Assembly (NCBI GenBank): GCA_947451525.1
Contig: CANFZM010000002.1
Span: 124,001 to 188,000 of the forward strand
Length of the DNA: 64,000 bases
Source: Flavobacteriaceae bacterium
Lineage (GTDB): Bacteria; Bacteroidota; Bacteroidia; Flavobacteriales; Flavobacteriaceae
Direction of reading: 5' to 3'
In this document: in pieces, positions 9,036 through 17,361 of the stretch
Position numbering within the stretch: the first letter of the stretch is position 1
Layout of the letters: each line of letters begins with the position of its first letter
Notes under the pieces: model-generated
Database searches by the model: none
Told to the model about the DNA's origin: nothing
What the model saw: only the letters and a program-made list of their open reading frames with translations
Program-made: the position numbers and the translations under genes

Positions 9036-9715
9036 AATAGTGCTATAATATCATTTTCAAAAATTAAAGTCTCCGGTTCGGCACCTAAATCAATCAAATT
9101 TCTAATAATCTCTTTTACCAAATCATCTGGCCCACACACATAAAAATTCTGACTAAAATCAACTATGTTTTCAATTAGAAAATTACGGTCAATACGTTTG
9201 CCTGTATAACCTATAATACCTTGACGTGTTAAAACAGTAACTAAATCCTTTTGAAACATCCGAAACAATTCTTCCCCATCAATAATATCTTCGGAAGTTT
9301 TATTGGTATAAATAAGACGGTTCCCTCTCAATTTATTTTTCTGATACAAATCTCTGAATATCGCTATAAAAGGAGTGATTCCGGTTCCTCCCGCAATAAA
9401 AACTCCAGGTTTATCGAATTTTATTGCTCCAAAAACATCGTGAAGAATTAGTTCGTCACCAGCATTTATTCTCCCTAACATATTAGTAACGCCTTGATGA
9501 TCATCATAAATTTTTATCATGAATTCAAGAAACTTCGCTTCTTTTAAACATGTAAAAGTAAAAGGTCTTAATTGATCTTTCCATTCGGGTAAGTTTATAG
9601 AAAGATTCACAGCCTGACCCGGAATGAATTCAAAGTCATCTGGTTTTTCTAGAACAAAACGTTTAACGTTATGGGTTATAAATTGGGCTTCTAAAACTTT
9701 AACTAGGATACTCAT
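9032..9715 (-). CDS. Ferredoxin-NADP(H) reductase-like flavoprotein
   Basis: A 227-residue protein with an N-terminal FAD-binding barrel (FIPGQAVNLSINLPEW and RPFTFT, the RxYS/T-like FAD contact) and a C-terminal NAD(P)-binding domain with the GGTGITPF motif near residue 110 and YVCGPDDLV near residue 192. There is no fused 2Fe-2S domain, so it would pass electrons between NAD(P)H and a separate ferredoxin, flavodoxin or haem protein. The partner is not encoded nearby. Start at MSILVKV. Confidence 0.85.
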   Translation of the reverse strand: MSILVKVLEAQFITHNVKRFVLEKPDDFEFIPGQAVNLSINLPEWKDQLRPFTFTCLKEAKFLEFMIKIYDDHQGVTNMLGRINAGDELILHDVFGAIKFDKPGVFIAGGTGITPFIAIFRDLYQKNKLRGNRLIYTNKTSEDIIDGEELFRMFQKDLVTVLTRQGIIGYTGKRIDRNFLIENIVDFSQNFYVCGPDDLVKEIIRNLIDLGAEPETLIFENDIIALF

Positions 9716-9768
9716 TTAAAATAATTTGAATATCAAATATAAAAAAAATATTTTAATTTTAAAAAAAT

Positions 9769-10072
9769 GCAGACCTATAAGCCGGGTTCTGTCACCAATA
9801 AATTGATGCCTTATCATTTATCTAGCCTTGTAATTACTCACAAGATCCATCTTTCTACCCTTCGACAACGGACGAGTAATCCTTAAATGTCGATATACTT
9901 GAAATTTCACCGCATAGAGTTTACCTGGTTTCACTACAGCATTACCTGTACATACTTTCTGTTGCACTTGTCCTAAATTGATTACTCAACCCGACGGGTG
10001 TTACCCGCTATGCTACTCTGAGGTGTCCGGACTTTCCTCTCTTCATTTCTGAACAGCGATAAGGCGGTCTGC
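9769..10072 (-). ncRNA. rnpB: RNase P RNA (rnpB), bacterial type A
   Basis: On the - strand this region contains the universal RNase P RNA blocks in order: GAGAGGAAAGTCCGGAC (P4 and J3/4) near the 5' end at 10027-10043, AGTGCAACAGAAAGTA, AACCAGGTAAACTCTA, and ACAGAACCCGGCTTATAGG (P4 3' half) near the 3' end at 9774-9793. The ends pair as P1: GCAGACC at 10066-10072 with GGTCTGC at 9769-9775. The RNA is the catalytic part of RNase P, which removes tRNA 5' leaders. The length of about 304 nt is short because several peripheral helices are reduced, as is common in Bacteroidota. It is followed by A/T runs that could terminate it. Confidence 0.93.
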
Positions 10073-10076
10073 AGGG

Positions 10077-10084
10077 CAAAGGTA
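10077..10084 (-). promoter_or_regulatory. -7 box of the rnpB promoter
   Basis: The - strand reads TACCTTTG, an exact TAnnTTTG box, ending 5 bp before the first base of the P1 helix. This places the transcription start at or very near 10072. No good -33 TTG is visible. Confidence 0.55.
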
Positions 10085-10134
10085 GAATATTAGACTTTAA
10101 ATATTAGATTTTAGATATATTTAAAATTTAAAAT

Positions 10135-10164
10135 TTGATATTTGATTTTTCAAACCTATATTTG
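10135..10164 (+). promoter_or_regulatory. dnaX promoter
   Basis: TTG at 10135-10137, a 19-bp spacer and TATATTTG at 10157-10164 match the Bacteroidota consensus exactly. The dnaX ATG is 17 bp downstream. Confidence 0.65.
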
Positions 10165-10181
10165 TAATCCAATAAAATTCT

Positions 10182-11264
10182 ATGGAACAATTTGTAGTAT
10201 CTGCTCGTAAATACCGTCCGCAAACATTTAAAGATGTTGTGGGCCAACAGGCTATTACCAATACATTATTGAATGCCATAGAAACTAATCACTTGGCCTC
10301 TGCCCTATTATTTACTGGACCTCGTGGCGTTGGAAAAACAACTTGTGCTCGAATTTTGGCTCGAAAAATTAACCAACCAGGTTATGACGATCCCAATGAA
10401 GATTTTGCATTTAATGTTTTCGAATTGGATGCCGCTTCTAACAACTCGGTGGATGATATTCGGAATTTAATTGACCAAGTAAGAATACCTCCACAAACCG
10501 GACAATACAAAGTTTATATTATAGATGAGGTACATATGTTGTCTTCGGCAGCTTTTAATGCTTTTTTGAAAACATTAGAAGAACCGCCTAAACATGCTAT
10601 TTTCATTTTAGCAACAACTGAAAAACATAAAATTATCCCAACGATATTATCCCGTTGTCAGATATTTGATTTTAAAAGAATTACCGTTAAGGATGCTAAA
10701 GAACATTTAGCAGAAGTTGCTGCAAGTCAAGGTATCACTTGCGAAGATGATGCCCTGCATATTATTGCACAAAAAGCCGACGGTGCTATGCGGGATGCAT
10801 TGTCTATTTTTGATAGAGTTGTTTCTTATTGTGGCACTAATTTAACACGTCAAGCAGTAACTGAAAACTTGAACGTTTTAGATTACGAAACGTATATAAC
10901 TGTAACCGATTTACTATTAGAAAATAATATTCCACAAATATTACTTTCTTATAATGAAATTTTAGCCAAAGGTTTTGATGGTCACCATTTTATTTCTGGG
11001 TTGGCTTCTCACTTTAGAGATTTGTTAGTTTGCAAAAATCCTGCAACTTTAACTTTATTAGAGGCTGGCGAGCAAGCACAAAAATTATATGGAGCGCAAG
11101 CGCAAAAATGCCATTCGGATTTTCTATTGAAAGGAATCGAAATTGCCAATGATTGTGACTTGAAATTTAAGGTTTCTCAAAATCAACGACTTCTTGTAGA
11201 ACTAGCTCTTATGCAACTTTGCTCTATCAATTTTGATGGAGAAAAAAAAAAGCTGACTTTATAA
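10182..11264 (+). CDS. dnaX: DNA polymerase III subunit gamma (frame-0 product of dnaX)
   Basis: This is the clamp-loader ATPase of the replisome. The reading frame gives 360 residues: AAA+ Walker A GPRGVGKTT at 46-54, DEVH Walker B at 115-118, sensor 1 TTE at about 145, and the SRC arginine-finger motif at 157-159, followed by the lid and collar domain. The four zinc-binding cysteines of E. coli DnaX are absent, replaced by NQPGYDDPNEDFAFN. The frame stops at TAA 11262-11264, only four codons after an A10 run at 11242-11251 containing the heptamer A-AAA-AAG in phase. Full-length tau requires a -1 shift here (see 11252-11932). The truncated product corresponds to gamma, which loads the clamp but lacks the polymerase- and helicase-binding tail. 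Confidence 0.93.
   Translation: MEQFVVSARKYRPQTFKDVVGQQAITNTLLNAIETNHLASALLFTGPRGVGKTTCARILARKINQPGYDDPNEDFAFNVFELDAASNNSVDDIRNLIDQVRIPPQTGQYKVYIIDEVHMLSSAAFNAFLKTLEEPPKHAIFILATTEKHKIIPTILSRCQIFDFKRITVKDAKEHLAEVAASQGITCEDDALHIIAQKADGAMRDALSIFDRVVSYCGTNLTRQAVTENLNVLDYETYITVTDLLLENNIPQILLSYNEILAKGFDGHHFISGLASHFRDLLVCKNPATLTLLEAGEQAQKLYGAQAQKCHSDFLLKGIEIANDCDLKFKVSQNQRLLVELALMQLCSINFDGEKKKLTL
11242..11252 (+). promoter_or_regulatory. dnaX: Slippery A10-G run: candidate programmed frameshift site in dnaX
   Basis: In the gamma frame the codons read GAA AAA AAA AAG CTG, so the last seven bases form A-AAA-AAG, the same heptamer that drives -1 frameshifting in E. coli dnaX. The homopolymer of ten A residues would equally permit transcriptional slippage, as in Thermus dnaX: one extra A restores the tau frame. 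An SD-like GATGGAG at 11235-11241 precedes it closely. A sequencing deletion in the homopolymer would look the same. Confidence 0.6.
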
Positions 11265-11932
11265 TTCCACCCACCTATTTTAGAAAACAAGATTACTCTA
11301 TTGCTGAAGTTGGAAGTCGGAAGACGGAAGAGGGAAGTGATTTAGAATTTAGAAATGGGAAGTTGGAAGATGGAAGCGAGAAGATAGAAAATGTACAACC
11401 TGAAGTAGTGGTTGAAACTAATTCAACAACTCTACAACCCACAACCCACAACCCAGAACTTACAACAACCCAACCTAAAGTTTCCGCTTTATCCCTATCA
11501 AGTATTCGTGCAAAAAAAGAATTATTAGAATCGCAAAAAGGGGTTGTAAAGGAAGTAGTACACTTTCCTACAGAAGTTTTTACCGAAACCGAAATGCTCG
11601 ATTTTTGGTTTAAATATGCACAACGACTTACCGATAAAGGCTTGATGATAATGGCGTCGCTATTGCGAATTAGCGATCCAAAGTTAGATGGATTTAAAAT
11701 CATTTACGAATTACCAAATGAGGGCTCAAAAATTGATTTTGAAAAAGAAAAAAATGAACTATTAGGTTATTTAAGAGGTCATTTGCACAACCATGATATT
11801 AGTATTGAAGTAATTGTAAATGAAAATGTAAAAAGTAAAGTAGCCTTCACTGCTCAAGATAAATACAATCGATTAAACGAAATCAACCCTCACCTTGATG
11901 AATTAAGGCGAATGTTTGATTTAGAATTATAA
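11252..11932 (+). CDS. dnaX: DNA polymerase III tau-specific C-terminal extension of dnaX (-1 frame)
   Basis: Continuous with gamma after a -1 shift at the A10 run, this frame adds about 226 residues beginning ADFIIPPTYFRK. A low-complexity linker (11309-11500) is followed by a folded C-terminal domain (VSALSLSSIRAKKELLE to the end NPHLDELRRMFDLEL) of the sort that contacts polymerase III alpha in flavobacterial tau. The frame has no start codon of its own until the ATG at 11363, inside the linker, so it is best read as the second half of dnaX. The linker DNA is made of 7-bp repeats (see findings). A separate protein from 11363 cannot be excluded but is unlikely. Confidence 0.82.
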   Translation, partial: ADFIIPPTYFRKQDYSIAEVGSRKTEEGSDLEFRNGKLEDGSEKIENVQPEVVVETNSTTLQPTTHNPELTTTQPKVSALSLSSIRAKKELLESQKGVVKEVVHFPTEVFTETEMLDFWFKYAQRLTDKGLMIMASLLRISDPKLDGFKIIYELPNEGSKIDFEKEKNELLGYLRGHLHNHDISIEVIVNENVKSKVAFTAQDKYNRLNEINPHLDELRRMFDLEL

Positions 11933-11970
11933 AAAAAGGGATTGAATATAAAATATTCAATCCCTTTTTT
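11932..11970. terminator. Bidirectional rho-independent terminator
   Basis: An 18-bp perfect inverted repeat (AAAAAAGGGATTGAATAT at 11932-11949 and its complement at 11953-11970) with a 3-nt loop. It has T runs on both strands and sits between the convergent dnaX and peptidase-like genes. Confidence 0.9.
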
Positions 11971-11986
11971 AAATTATAAAACCAGA

Positions 11987-12985
11987 CTATTTTTCGCCTT
12001 TTTTCAAGAAATCAATTAAGCCATTCATATAGGTTTGTTGGTCGTCATACATACTCATGTGGCTTCCGTTGGCGCAGTACAAATAAGTTCCTTTTGGAAA
12101 TTGAGTTGCCATCCATTTCATGTATTCTGGATCCATAGTATCGTATTTTCCTCCAATAACTAAAGTTGGAACGGTTATGTTTTTCAATTCTTTAGAAACA
12201 TCCCAATTAGTTAATTTACCTGAAAGGCCTAATTCACTCGGGCCTTGCATAGTTATATATAAAGATTGATTCATTCTTCCCGAAGATCTAGTTACAGGCT
12301 CAGGCCATTCATTAACTGGTTTTCTTAGTATATGCTGATTATAGAAATTTGCCATCAATAATTCCATGTATTTTGGATTGGTATAATCTTTTTTGGCTTC
12401 CAAATCTTTAATCGTTTTTAAGACTTCTGGATTCATTTGTTTTTCTAATACTTTAGAATATTCGCCATATTTAGGACAACTTGCCATCATGTTAGAAACA
12501 ATTAAACCTTTCAGATTATTTTGGTATTTCAAAGCATATTGCATTCCTAATATTCCACCCCAAGAGTGTCCTAACAAATAAAAATTATCTTTATTAAGGT
12601 GTAATGCTACTCGAACTTGCTCTACTTCCTCTACATATCGAGGTAAATCCCACATAGTTGTATCGTTAGGATTATCAGAAAAACCAGTACCTAATTGGTC
12701 GTAATAAATAAATTCGATGCCTTCTTTTGGAAGAAAACTTTCCATACATTCAAAATATTCATGAGACATTCCAGGGCCACCATTAAGAAGTAGCACTTTT
12801 ATTTTCGGATTGTTTCCAAAGCGTTTGGTCCATACATTGAACTTGCCTTTTGGCGTTTCAATTGCAATCATTTTTACACCTCCATTTTGTATACCTGCTT
12901 CCTCCGATTGGAAGTAAGTAGAGGGATTTTCTTGCTTACAAGATACTAAAGAAAGAAAAGCGATAAACATAATTAATTTTTTCAT
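11987..12985 (-). CDS. Proline iminopeptidase-family alpha/beta hydrolase, lipoprotein
   Basis: A 332-residue alpha/beta hydrolase of peptidase family S33. The N-terminus is a lipoprotein signal (lipobox LVSC at Cys17), placing it on the envelope rather than in the cytosol. The oxyanion region LLLNGGPGMSHEYF is near residue 70, the nucleophile elbow GHSWGG near residue 146, the acid is in GGKYDTMDPEY near 282, and the histidine is in NGSHMSMYDD near 310. The family releases N-terminal proline or small acyl groups from peptides; a role in peptide scavenging is inferred. It converges on dnaX and shares its terminator. Confidence 0.85.
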   Translation of the reverse strand: MKKLIMFIAFLSLVSCKQENPSTYFQSEEAGIQNGGVKMIAIETPKGKFNVWTKRFGNNPKIKVLLLNGGPGMSHEYFECMESFLPKEGIEFIYYDQLGTGFSDNPNDTTMWDLPRYVEEVEQVRVALHLNKDNFYLLGHSWGGILGMQYALKYQNNLKGLIVSNMMASCPKYGEYSKVLEKQMNPEVLKTIKDLEAKKDYTNPKYMELLMANFYNQHILRKPVNEWPEPVTRSSGRMNQSLYITMQGPSELGLSGKLTNWDVSKELKNITVPTLVIGGKYDTMDPEYMKWMATQFPKGTYLYCANGSHMSMYDDQQTYMNGLIDFLKKGEK

Positions 12986-13013
12986 AGTTGGTTGGTTTTT
13001 AGGTTGTAGTATT

Positions 13014-13045
13014 GGGTTTTGGAATTTGGAATTTGGAATTTGAGT
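13014..13045. repeat. Heptameric repeat TTGGAAT x3
   Basis: Three near-perfect tandem copies of TTGGAAT preceded by GGGTTTTGG, in the short spacer between ppx (3' end) and the peptidase-like gene (5' end). The 7-bp period matches the arrays at 23183-23224 and inside dnaX. Confidence 0.8.
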
Positions 13046-13047
13046 TT

Positions 13048-13938
13048 TTAAATAGTACCGTAATACATTGCTTTCACAATTCCATCAGAAAGACCAATTT
13101 TAGGGACATATATTTGTCGAGCACCACTCCATTTCATGGCATTAAGATAGATTCTGGTTGCAGGAATGATAACGTCGGCACGGTCGGTATTTAATCCTAG
13201 TTCTGCAATGCGTTGCTCATAAGTTAAGGAACTCAAATATTGGTATTGCGAATTTAAATACAAGAAAGACAATGGTTTATCTTGCTGTTTTCCTGAAAGT
13301 TTGAATAATTTATTAATATTTCCTCCCGAACCAATAAGTGTAATTTCTTCAAATGGTTCACAATTAGTGGTAATCCATTTTTCAATTTCTTGCCATACTA
13401 CTTCATTTACCATATCATTTAATAAACGAACAGTTCCGTTTTTAAACGATTTAGAAGCAACCATTTTTCCATCAGAAAAAAGAGAAAATTCGGTGCTACC
13501 ACCACCAACATCTACATATAAATAGGTTTTATCGGTTACAATAAAATTATGCAAATCAGATGATGCAATAATTGCAGCCTCTTGTTTTCCGTCAATAATA
13601 GCAATTTCAATTTTAGATTTTTCTTTAATAATATCTGCCACCTCTTTACCATTATAAGCCTCTCGCATTGCAGATGTTGCACAGGCTTTATATTTATCTA
13701 CCTTGTATACTTTCATTAAAAGTCGAAATGCTTCCATAGCATCTACCATTCTATCAATATTTTCGGAAGTGATTTCTCCAACAGTAAAAGCATCCTGTCC
13801 CAAACGGATAGGCACCCTAATAAGTGCCGATTTATTAAACTGGGTTTCTTTTCCTTCTTGTTCTACTATGTTGGTAATAAGCAACCGCATGGCATTGGAA
13901 CCTATATCAATTGCCGCATATTTTTTTATTGATATCAT
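13048..13938 (-). CDS. ppx: Exopolyphosphatase / Ppx-GppA family phosphatase
   Basis: A 296-residue ASKHA-fold phosphatase with phosphate 1 loop AAIDIGSNAMRLLI at the N-terminus and phosphate 2 loop VDVGGGSTEFSLF near residue 140. It is the short Ppx form without the C-terminal HD-like domain. The enzyme cleaves terminal phosphates from polyphosphate and/or the 5' phosphate of pppGpp; the sequence alone does not separate these. It is the last gene of a sixA-ppk1-ppx operon, 25 bp after ppk1, so synthesis and breakdown of polyphosphate are encoded together. Confidence 0.9.
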   Translation of the reverse strand: MISIKKYAAIDIGSNAMRLLITNIVEQEGKETQFNKSALIRVPIRLGQDAFTVGEITSENIDRMVDAMEAFRLLMKVYKVDKYKACATSAMREAYNGKEVADIIKEKSKIEIAIIDGKQEAAIIASSDLHNFIVTDKTYLYVDVGGGSTEFSLFSDGKMVASKSFKNGTVRLLNDMVNEVVWQEIEKWITTNCEPFEEITLIGSGGNINKLFKLSGKQQDKPLSFLYLNSQYQYLSSLTYEQRIAELGLNTDRADVIIPATRIYLNAMKWSGARQIYVPKIGLSDGIVKAMYYGTI

Positions 13939-13963
13939 TTATAATTTGGTACTTAACATGTAT

Positions 13964-16084
13964 TTAAAACATATTTTCATTAGTAGTTTCTTGTTGGTTT
14001 TTGTAATAATTATAGGTTTCTTGCTGCGCTCTAAAAACCGGTTCATTTTCTTTTCGAATACGGTATTTATTGTCTAATTTTTCCGAATGGTAACGTGCTT
14101 TTACATTTCCTTTCCAACCCACCTCAAAAGTATCAATTAATTGTTTTTTGATATCTTCCTGATAAATAGGGCAAGTTACCTCTACCCTTCCATCTAAATT
14201 TCTTGTCATAAAATCGGCAGAAGAAATAAACACATCGGGGTTATCATCATTACAAAATATAAAAACTCTTGTATGTTCTAGAAAATTATCTACAATACTT
14301 ATTGCTTCTATATTTTCGCTCATACCTTTTACACCAGGAATTAAAGAACAAATTCCACGAATTTGCAATTTCATTTTTACTCCAGCATTACTTGCGTCGT
14401 ATAGTTTGTCTATCATAGCAAAATCCGACAAACTATTCATTTTTAAATTAATATAAGCTGGTCTTCCGGCTAATGCATTATGAATTTCTCTATCAATAAG
14501 TTTGTAAAATTTAGATCTAGAATAATGTGGTGATACTATCAAATGTTTGTATCGGTGTAAACGGTAATTAATGTCAAAAAATTCAAAAATTTTATTGGCA
14601 TCTTTTAAAATTTGTTGGTGGCTTGTTAACAAAGTAACATCGGTATATACTTTGGCGGTAGATTCATTAAAATTTCCTGTAGAAATAAATCCGTAACGCT
14701 TTAATTTATTGTCTTCCAATCGTTCAATCACACATATCTTGCTGTGTACTTTAAGACCTTTTATACCAAAAATTAGTTCAATTCCTTCTTGTTGCATTTG
14801 TTCAGCATACGAAATATTGCTGGCTTCGTCAAAACGGGCTTGAAGTTCAATTTGAACCACTACTCTTTTTCCATTTTTTGCAGCATTTATTAAGGAACTA
14901 ATAATTTGAGAATTTTTTGCTAATCGATATAAAGTTATTTTAATAGAAGTCACTTTAGGATCGAGAGCAGCTTCTCGCAAAAATTTTATTACATAAGAAA
15001 AGGATTGGTAGGGTGCAAAAATAAGAAAATCTTTTTGGGCTATTCTATGTAAAATACTGCCTTCAAACGAAAGACCTACAACATCTAGAGGTTTTTTTTG
15101 ATGGTATAATAAATCAGGTCTTCCTAAATTTGGGAAATCCATATAATCGCGACGATTGTGGTAGCGACCACCTGGAATAATACTATCGGTAGACTCAATT
15201 TTCATTCGATTTAAGAAAAAAGCCAAAGTATCTTTGTCAATTGTTTTGTCATAAATAAATCGAACAGGCTCACCAATTCTTCGTTCTTTAACTGAAGAAG
15301 CTATCTTTTGAAGCATGCTTTTGCGCATATCGCTATCAATATCCAATTGGGCATCTCTAGTAATTTTTATCATGTGGGCCGAGATACTTTCGTAATCGAA
15401 TATATTAAAAATACTGCTTAAGTTGTAACGAATAACATCATCCAATAACATTATATATTGCTTTTCTCCAATAGCAGGAAGAACCACAATTCTATTTATG
15501 TTTTTAGGAATTTCGATAATGGCGTAACGAATTTCTTTAGTGGGTTTTATTAAACCTAAAATTTTTGGTTTTTCATCCGTTTTCATTACCAATTTTATTG
15601 CTAAATATCCCGCAGTATCTTTTAGTAAAGGAAATTCTGCCAAATCATTCAAGATAATGGTAACTAATTCTGGGCTTACTTTTTCTATAAATAAATTATG
15701 AACGAAGTCTTGGTGTTCTTGACACAATTGACTTTCATTTACAATTATGATATTCTCTTTTTCTAATTGTTTTTCAATAATACTAAGTATTCGCAAACTT
15801 TCTGATTGTTGTTGAATAACAATAGCAGTTATATCTTTTACTAATTGTTGGGCTGTAATTCCGCCAAGAATTTTTTCTCCTGTTTTCCCTGACAAACTTA
15901 ATCTTCGTATAGCTGCAAATCGAACTCTAAAAAACTCATCTAAATTATTAGAAAAAATACCTAAAAAGCGAAGTCTATCTAGCAATGGAACCGATTCGTC
16001 GGCTGCTTCTTGCAACACTCGGGCATTAAAAGTTAACCAACTTTTTTCTCGATCTATATATCTATAATTGGTTTCTGTACTCAT
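13964..16084 (-). CDS. ppk1: Polyphosphate kinase 1
   Basis: A 706-residue PPK1, which reversibly polymerises the gamma phosphate of ATP into polyphosphate. The N-terminal domain starts YIDREKSWLTFNARVLQEA. The catalytic phosphohistidine is His447 in KVHSKICVI, equivalent to E. coli His435, and the second essential histidine is His604 in NFLEHTRVF, equivalent to His592. The phospholipase D-like folds are complete and the length is normal. It starts 3 bp downstream of sixA and precedes ppx. Polyphosphate storage or stress response is the expected role. Confidence 0.96.
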   Translation of the reverse strand: MSTETNYRYIDREKSWLTFNARVLQEAADESVPLLDRLRFLGIFSNNLDEFFRVRFAAIRRLSLSGKTGEKILGGITAQQLVKDITAIVIQQQSESLRILSIIEKQLEKENIIIVNESQLCQEHQDFVHNLFIEKVSPELVTIILNDLAEFPLLKDTAGYLAIKLVMKTDEKPKILGLIKPTKEIRYAIIEIPKNINRIVVLPAIGEKQYIMLLDDVIRYNLSSIFNIFDYESISAHMIKITRDAQLDIDSDMRKSMLQKIASSVKERRIGEPVRFIYDKTIDKDTLAFFLNRMKIESTDSIIPGGRYHNRRDYMDFPNLGRPDLLYHQKKPLDVVGLSFEGSILHRIAQKDFLIFAPYQSFSYVIKFLREAALDPKVTSIKITLYRLAKNSQIISSLINAAKNGKRVVVQIELQARFDEASNISYAEQMQQEGIELIFGIKGLKVHSKICVIERLEDNKLKRYGFISTGNFNESTAKVYTDVTLLTSHQQILKDANKIFEFFDINYRLHRYKHLIVSPHYSRSKFYKLIDREIHNALAGRPAYINLKMNSLSDFAMIDKLYDASNAGVKMKLQIRGICSLIPGVKGMSENIEAISIVDNFLEHTRVFIFCNDDNPDVFISSADFMTRNLDGRVEVTCPIYQEDIKKQLIDTFEVGWKGNVKARYHSEKLDNKYRIRKENEPVFRAQQETYNYYKNQQETTNENMF

Positions 16085-16087
16085 ATT

Positions 16088-16570
16088 TTAATTCTCGCTT
16101 GGAAATATAATAGTTTGGGTTGTTCCTTTTGTAATAGTTGCCCAATTTGTAGCATCAAAATTAATCGATACCAATCCAGATGTTGGAACGTTGGACACAA
16201 ATTTATTCCCAAATTTATTAACAAAATCGGTAATAGCACTATTATGACCAAAAAGAATTAAATTTTCACATTTATTTGGGCACGATTTAACAATTTCTTC
16301 TAATTTATTACAATCAAAAGTGTACAATTCTTCTTTGACTTCTATCTTTTCTTCATTTATATTCCAGCAGTTAAGAAATATTTTGGCTGTAAGTTGGGTT
16401 CTTTTGGCACTACTGCACCAAATTTTTACTGATGGATTGATGGAATTAATGCTTTTATTAGCAACTTTAATAGACTTTTTTATTCCGCTACTAGTTATAC
16501 TTCTTTCTTTGTCAGGAAGAGGTAAATCCCAATTGGATTTTGCGTGACGTATTAGAATTAAGTTTTTCAT
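16088..16570 (-). CDS. sixA: Histidine phosphatase SixA-like
   Basis: A 160-residue member of the histidine phosphatase superfamily with the RHG-type motif LIRHAKSNW at the N-terminus and the second catalytic histidine in LILFGHNSAI near residue 107. SixA proteins dephosphorylate phosphohistidine signalling proteins. Here, as in other Flavobacteriaceae, the gene is the first of the polyphosphate operon. Whether it acts on a histidine-phosphorylated protein or another phosphate ester cannot be told from sequence. Confidence 0.85.
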   Translation of the reverse strand: MKNLILIRHAKSNWDLPLPDKERSITSSGIKKSIKVANKSINSINPSVKIWCSSAKRTQLTAKIFLNCWNINEEKIEVKEELYTFDCNKLEEIVKSCPNKCENLILFGHNSAITDFVNKFGNKFVSNVPTSGLVSINFDATNWATITKGTTQTIIFPSEN

Positions 16571-16611
16571 TATTTGGAATTGAAAATTAAAATTAAATAA
16601 ACAACAAGATA

Positions 16612-16645
16612 CAAAAAAAGTCTCCCAAATTACTCAGGAGACTTA
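16612..16645 (-). terminator. Rho-independent terminator of the CAP lipoprotein gene
   Basis: On the - strand an 8-bp stem (AAGTCTCC at 16638-16645 with its complement at 16619-16626) is followed by seven T residues. It lies 47 bp after the stop of the CAP gene and upstream of sixA. Confidence 0.8.
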
Positions 16646-16691
16646 AAAAAAAAATCTAACAACAAAAAAAATATTTTAAAGTAAAAACGGA

Positions 16692-17189
16692 CTATTTTTT
16701 AATAAACATATTCGTATAATATTTTTTTCCAGTAGTGGGATTTACAGAAATAGAAAGTCCGAAATGAGTATAATCACCATCTAAATTTGCCTTATGTTCT
16801 GGACTATTTAACCAAGCATTTAATACCGTCGTTGGGCAACTAAAGTTGTAGGCCACATTTTCACCTACTCTGTATGCACCTAAAACATCTATTAAATTTT
16901 GAGCTCTTTCATTAAAAAAATCATGGTTTACTACATTATGATCAATCATATAATCATTATGCTCTAAAGATTTATAAGAAATGTGATTAATAATTTGGAG
17001 AGCACTCTTTCCGTGGCTAACCCTATAATCATTAATCATTTGCGTTAATTGGACCTCTTCTGCAGAGTAATCAAAATTAGTAACAATAGTTTTGTCAACT
17101 ACTGCTTCGTCGTTAGAACTTTTAGAACACGAACTCATTGCAAATACCAATACCATTGGCACAAACACTTTTAGTAATTTTAGTTTCAT
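16692..17189 (-). CDS. CAP (SCP/PR1)-domain lipoprotein
   Basis: A 165-residue protein with a lipoprotein signal (SSC lipobox near residue 21). A bacterial-type CAP domain follows: EVQLTQMINDYRVSHGKSAL, then YMIDHNVVNHDFF, VGENVAYNF and LNSPEHKANLDGDYTHFGLS. These contain the His and Glu positions of the CAP cavity. Function in bacteria is poorly defined; roles in adhesion or envelope maintenance have been proposed. It stands alone between sixA and pdxH with its own terminator. Confidence 0.85.
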   Translation of the reverse strand: MKLKLLKVFVPMVLVFAMSSCSKSSNDEAVVDKTIVTNFDYSAEEVQLTQMINDYRVSHGKSALQIINHISYKSLEHNDYMIDHNVVNHDFFNERAQNLIDVLGAYRVGENVAYNFSCPTTVLNAWLNSPEHKANLDGDYTHFGLSISVNPTTGKKYYTNMFIKK

Positions 17190-17361
17190 AATAAAGTAGG
17201 TTAAGTTTGAAGGCAGATGTGGGGCAACTATCTTCGGATTAAGAATTATAAGAACGTAAATTGTAATTTGGTTCTATAAAACTAATACTTATTCGACTAA
17301 ATACAAAATAAAATCGATGAAATACATCATTTTCTTAAAAACATGTGTAATTTTCTTACAT

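Noticed and set aside
11252..11932. Treating the tau extension as a pseudogene or separate hypothetical gene
   Set aside because: The shift lies exactly at an A10 run with the known A-AAA-AAG heptamer, and the extension is an intact tau-type domain in the -1 frame, so frameshifting or a homopolymer error explains it better.
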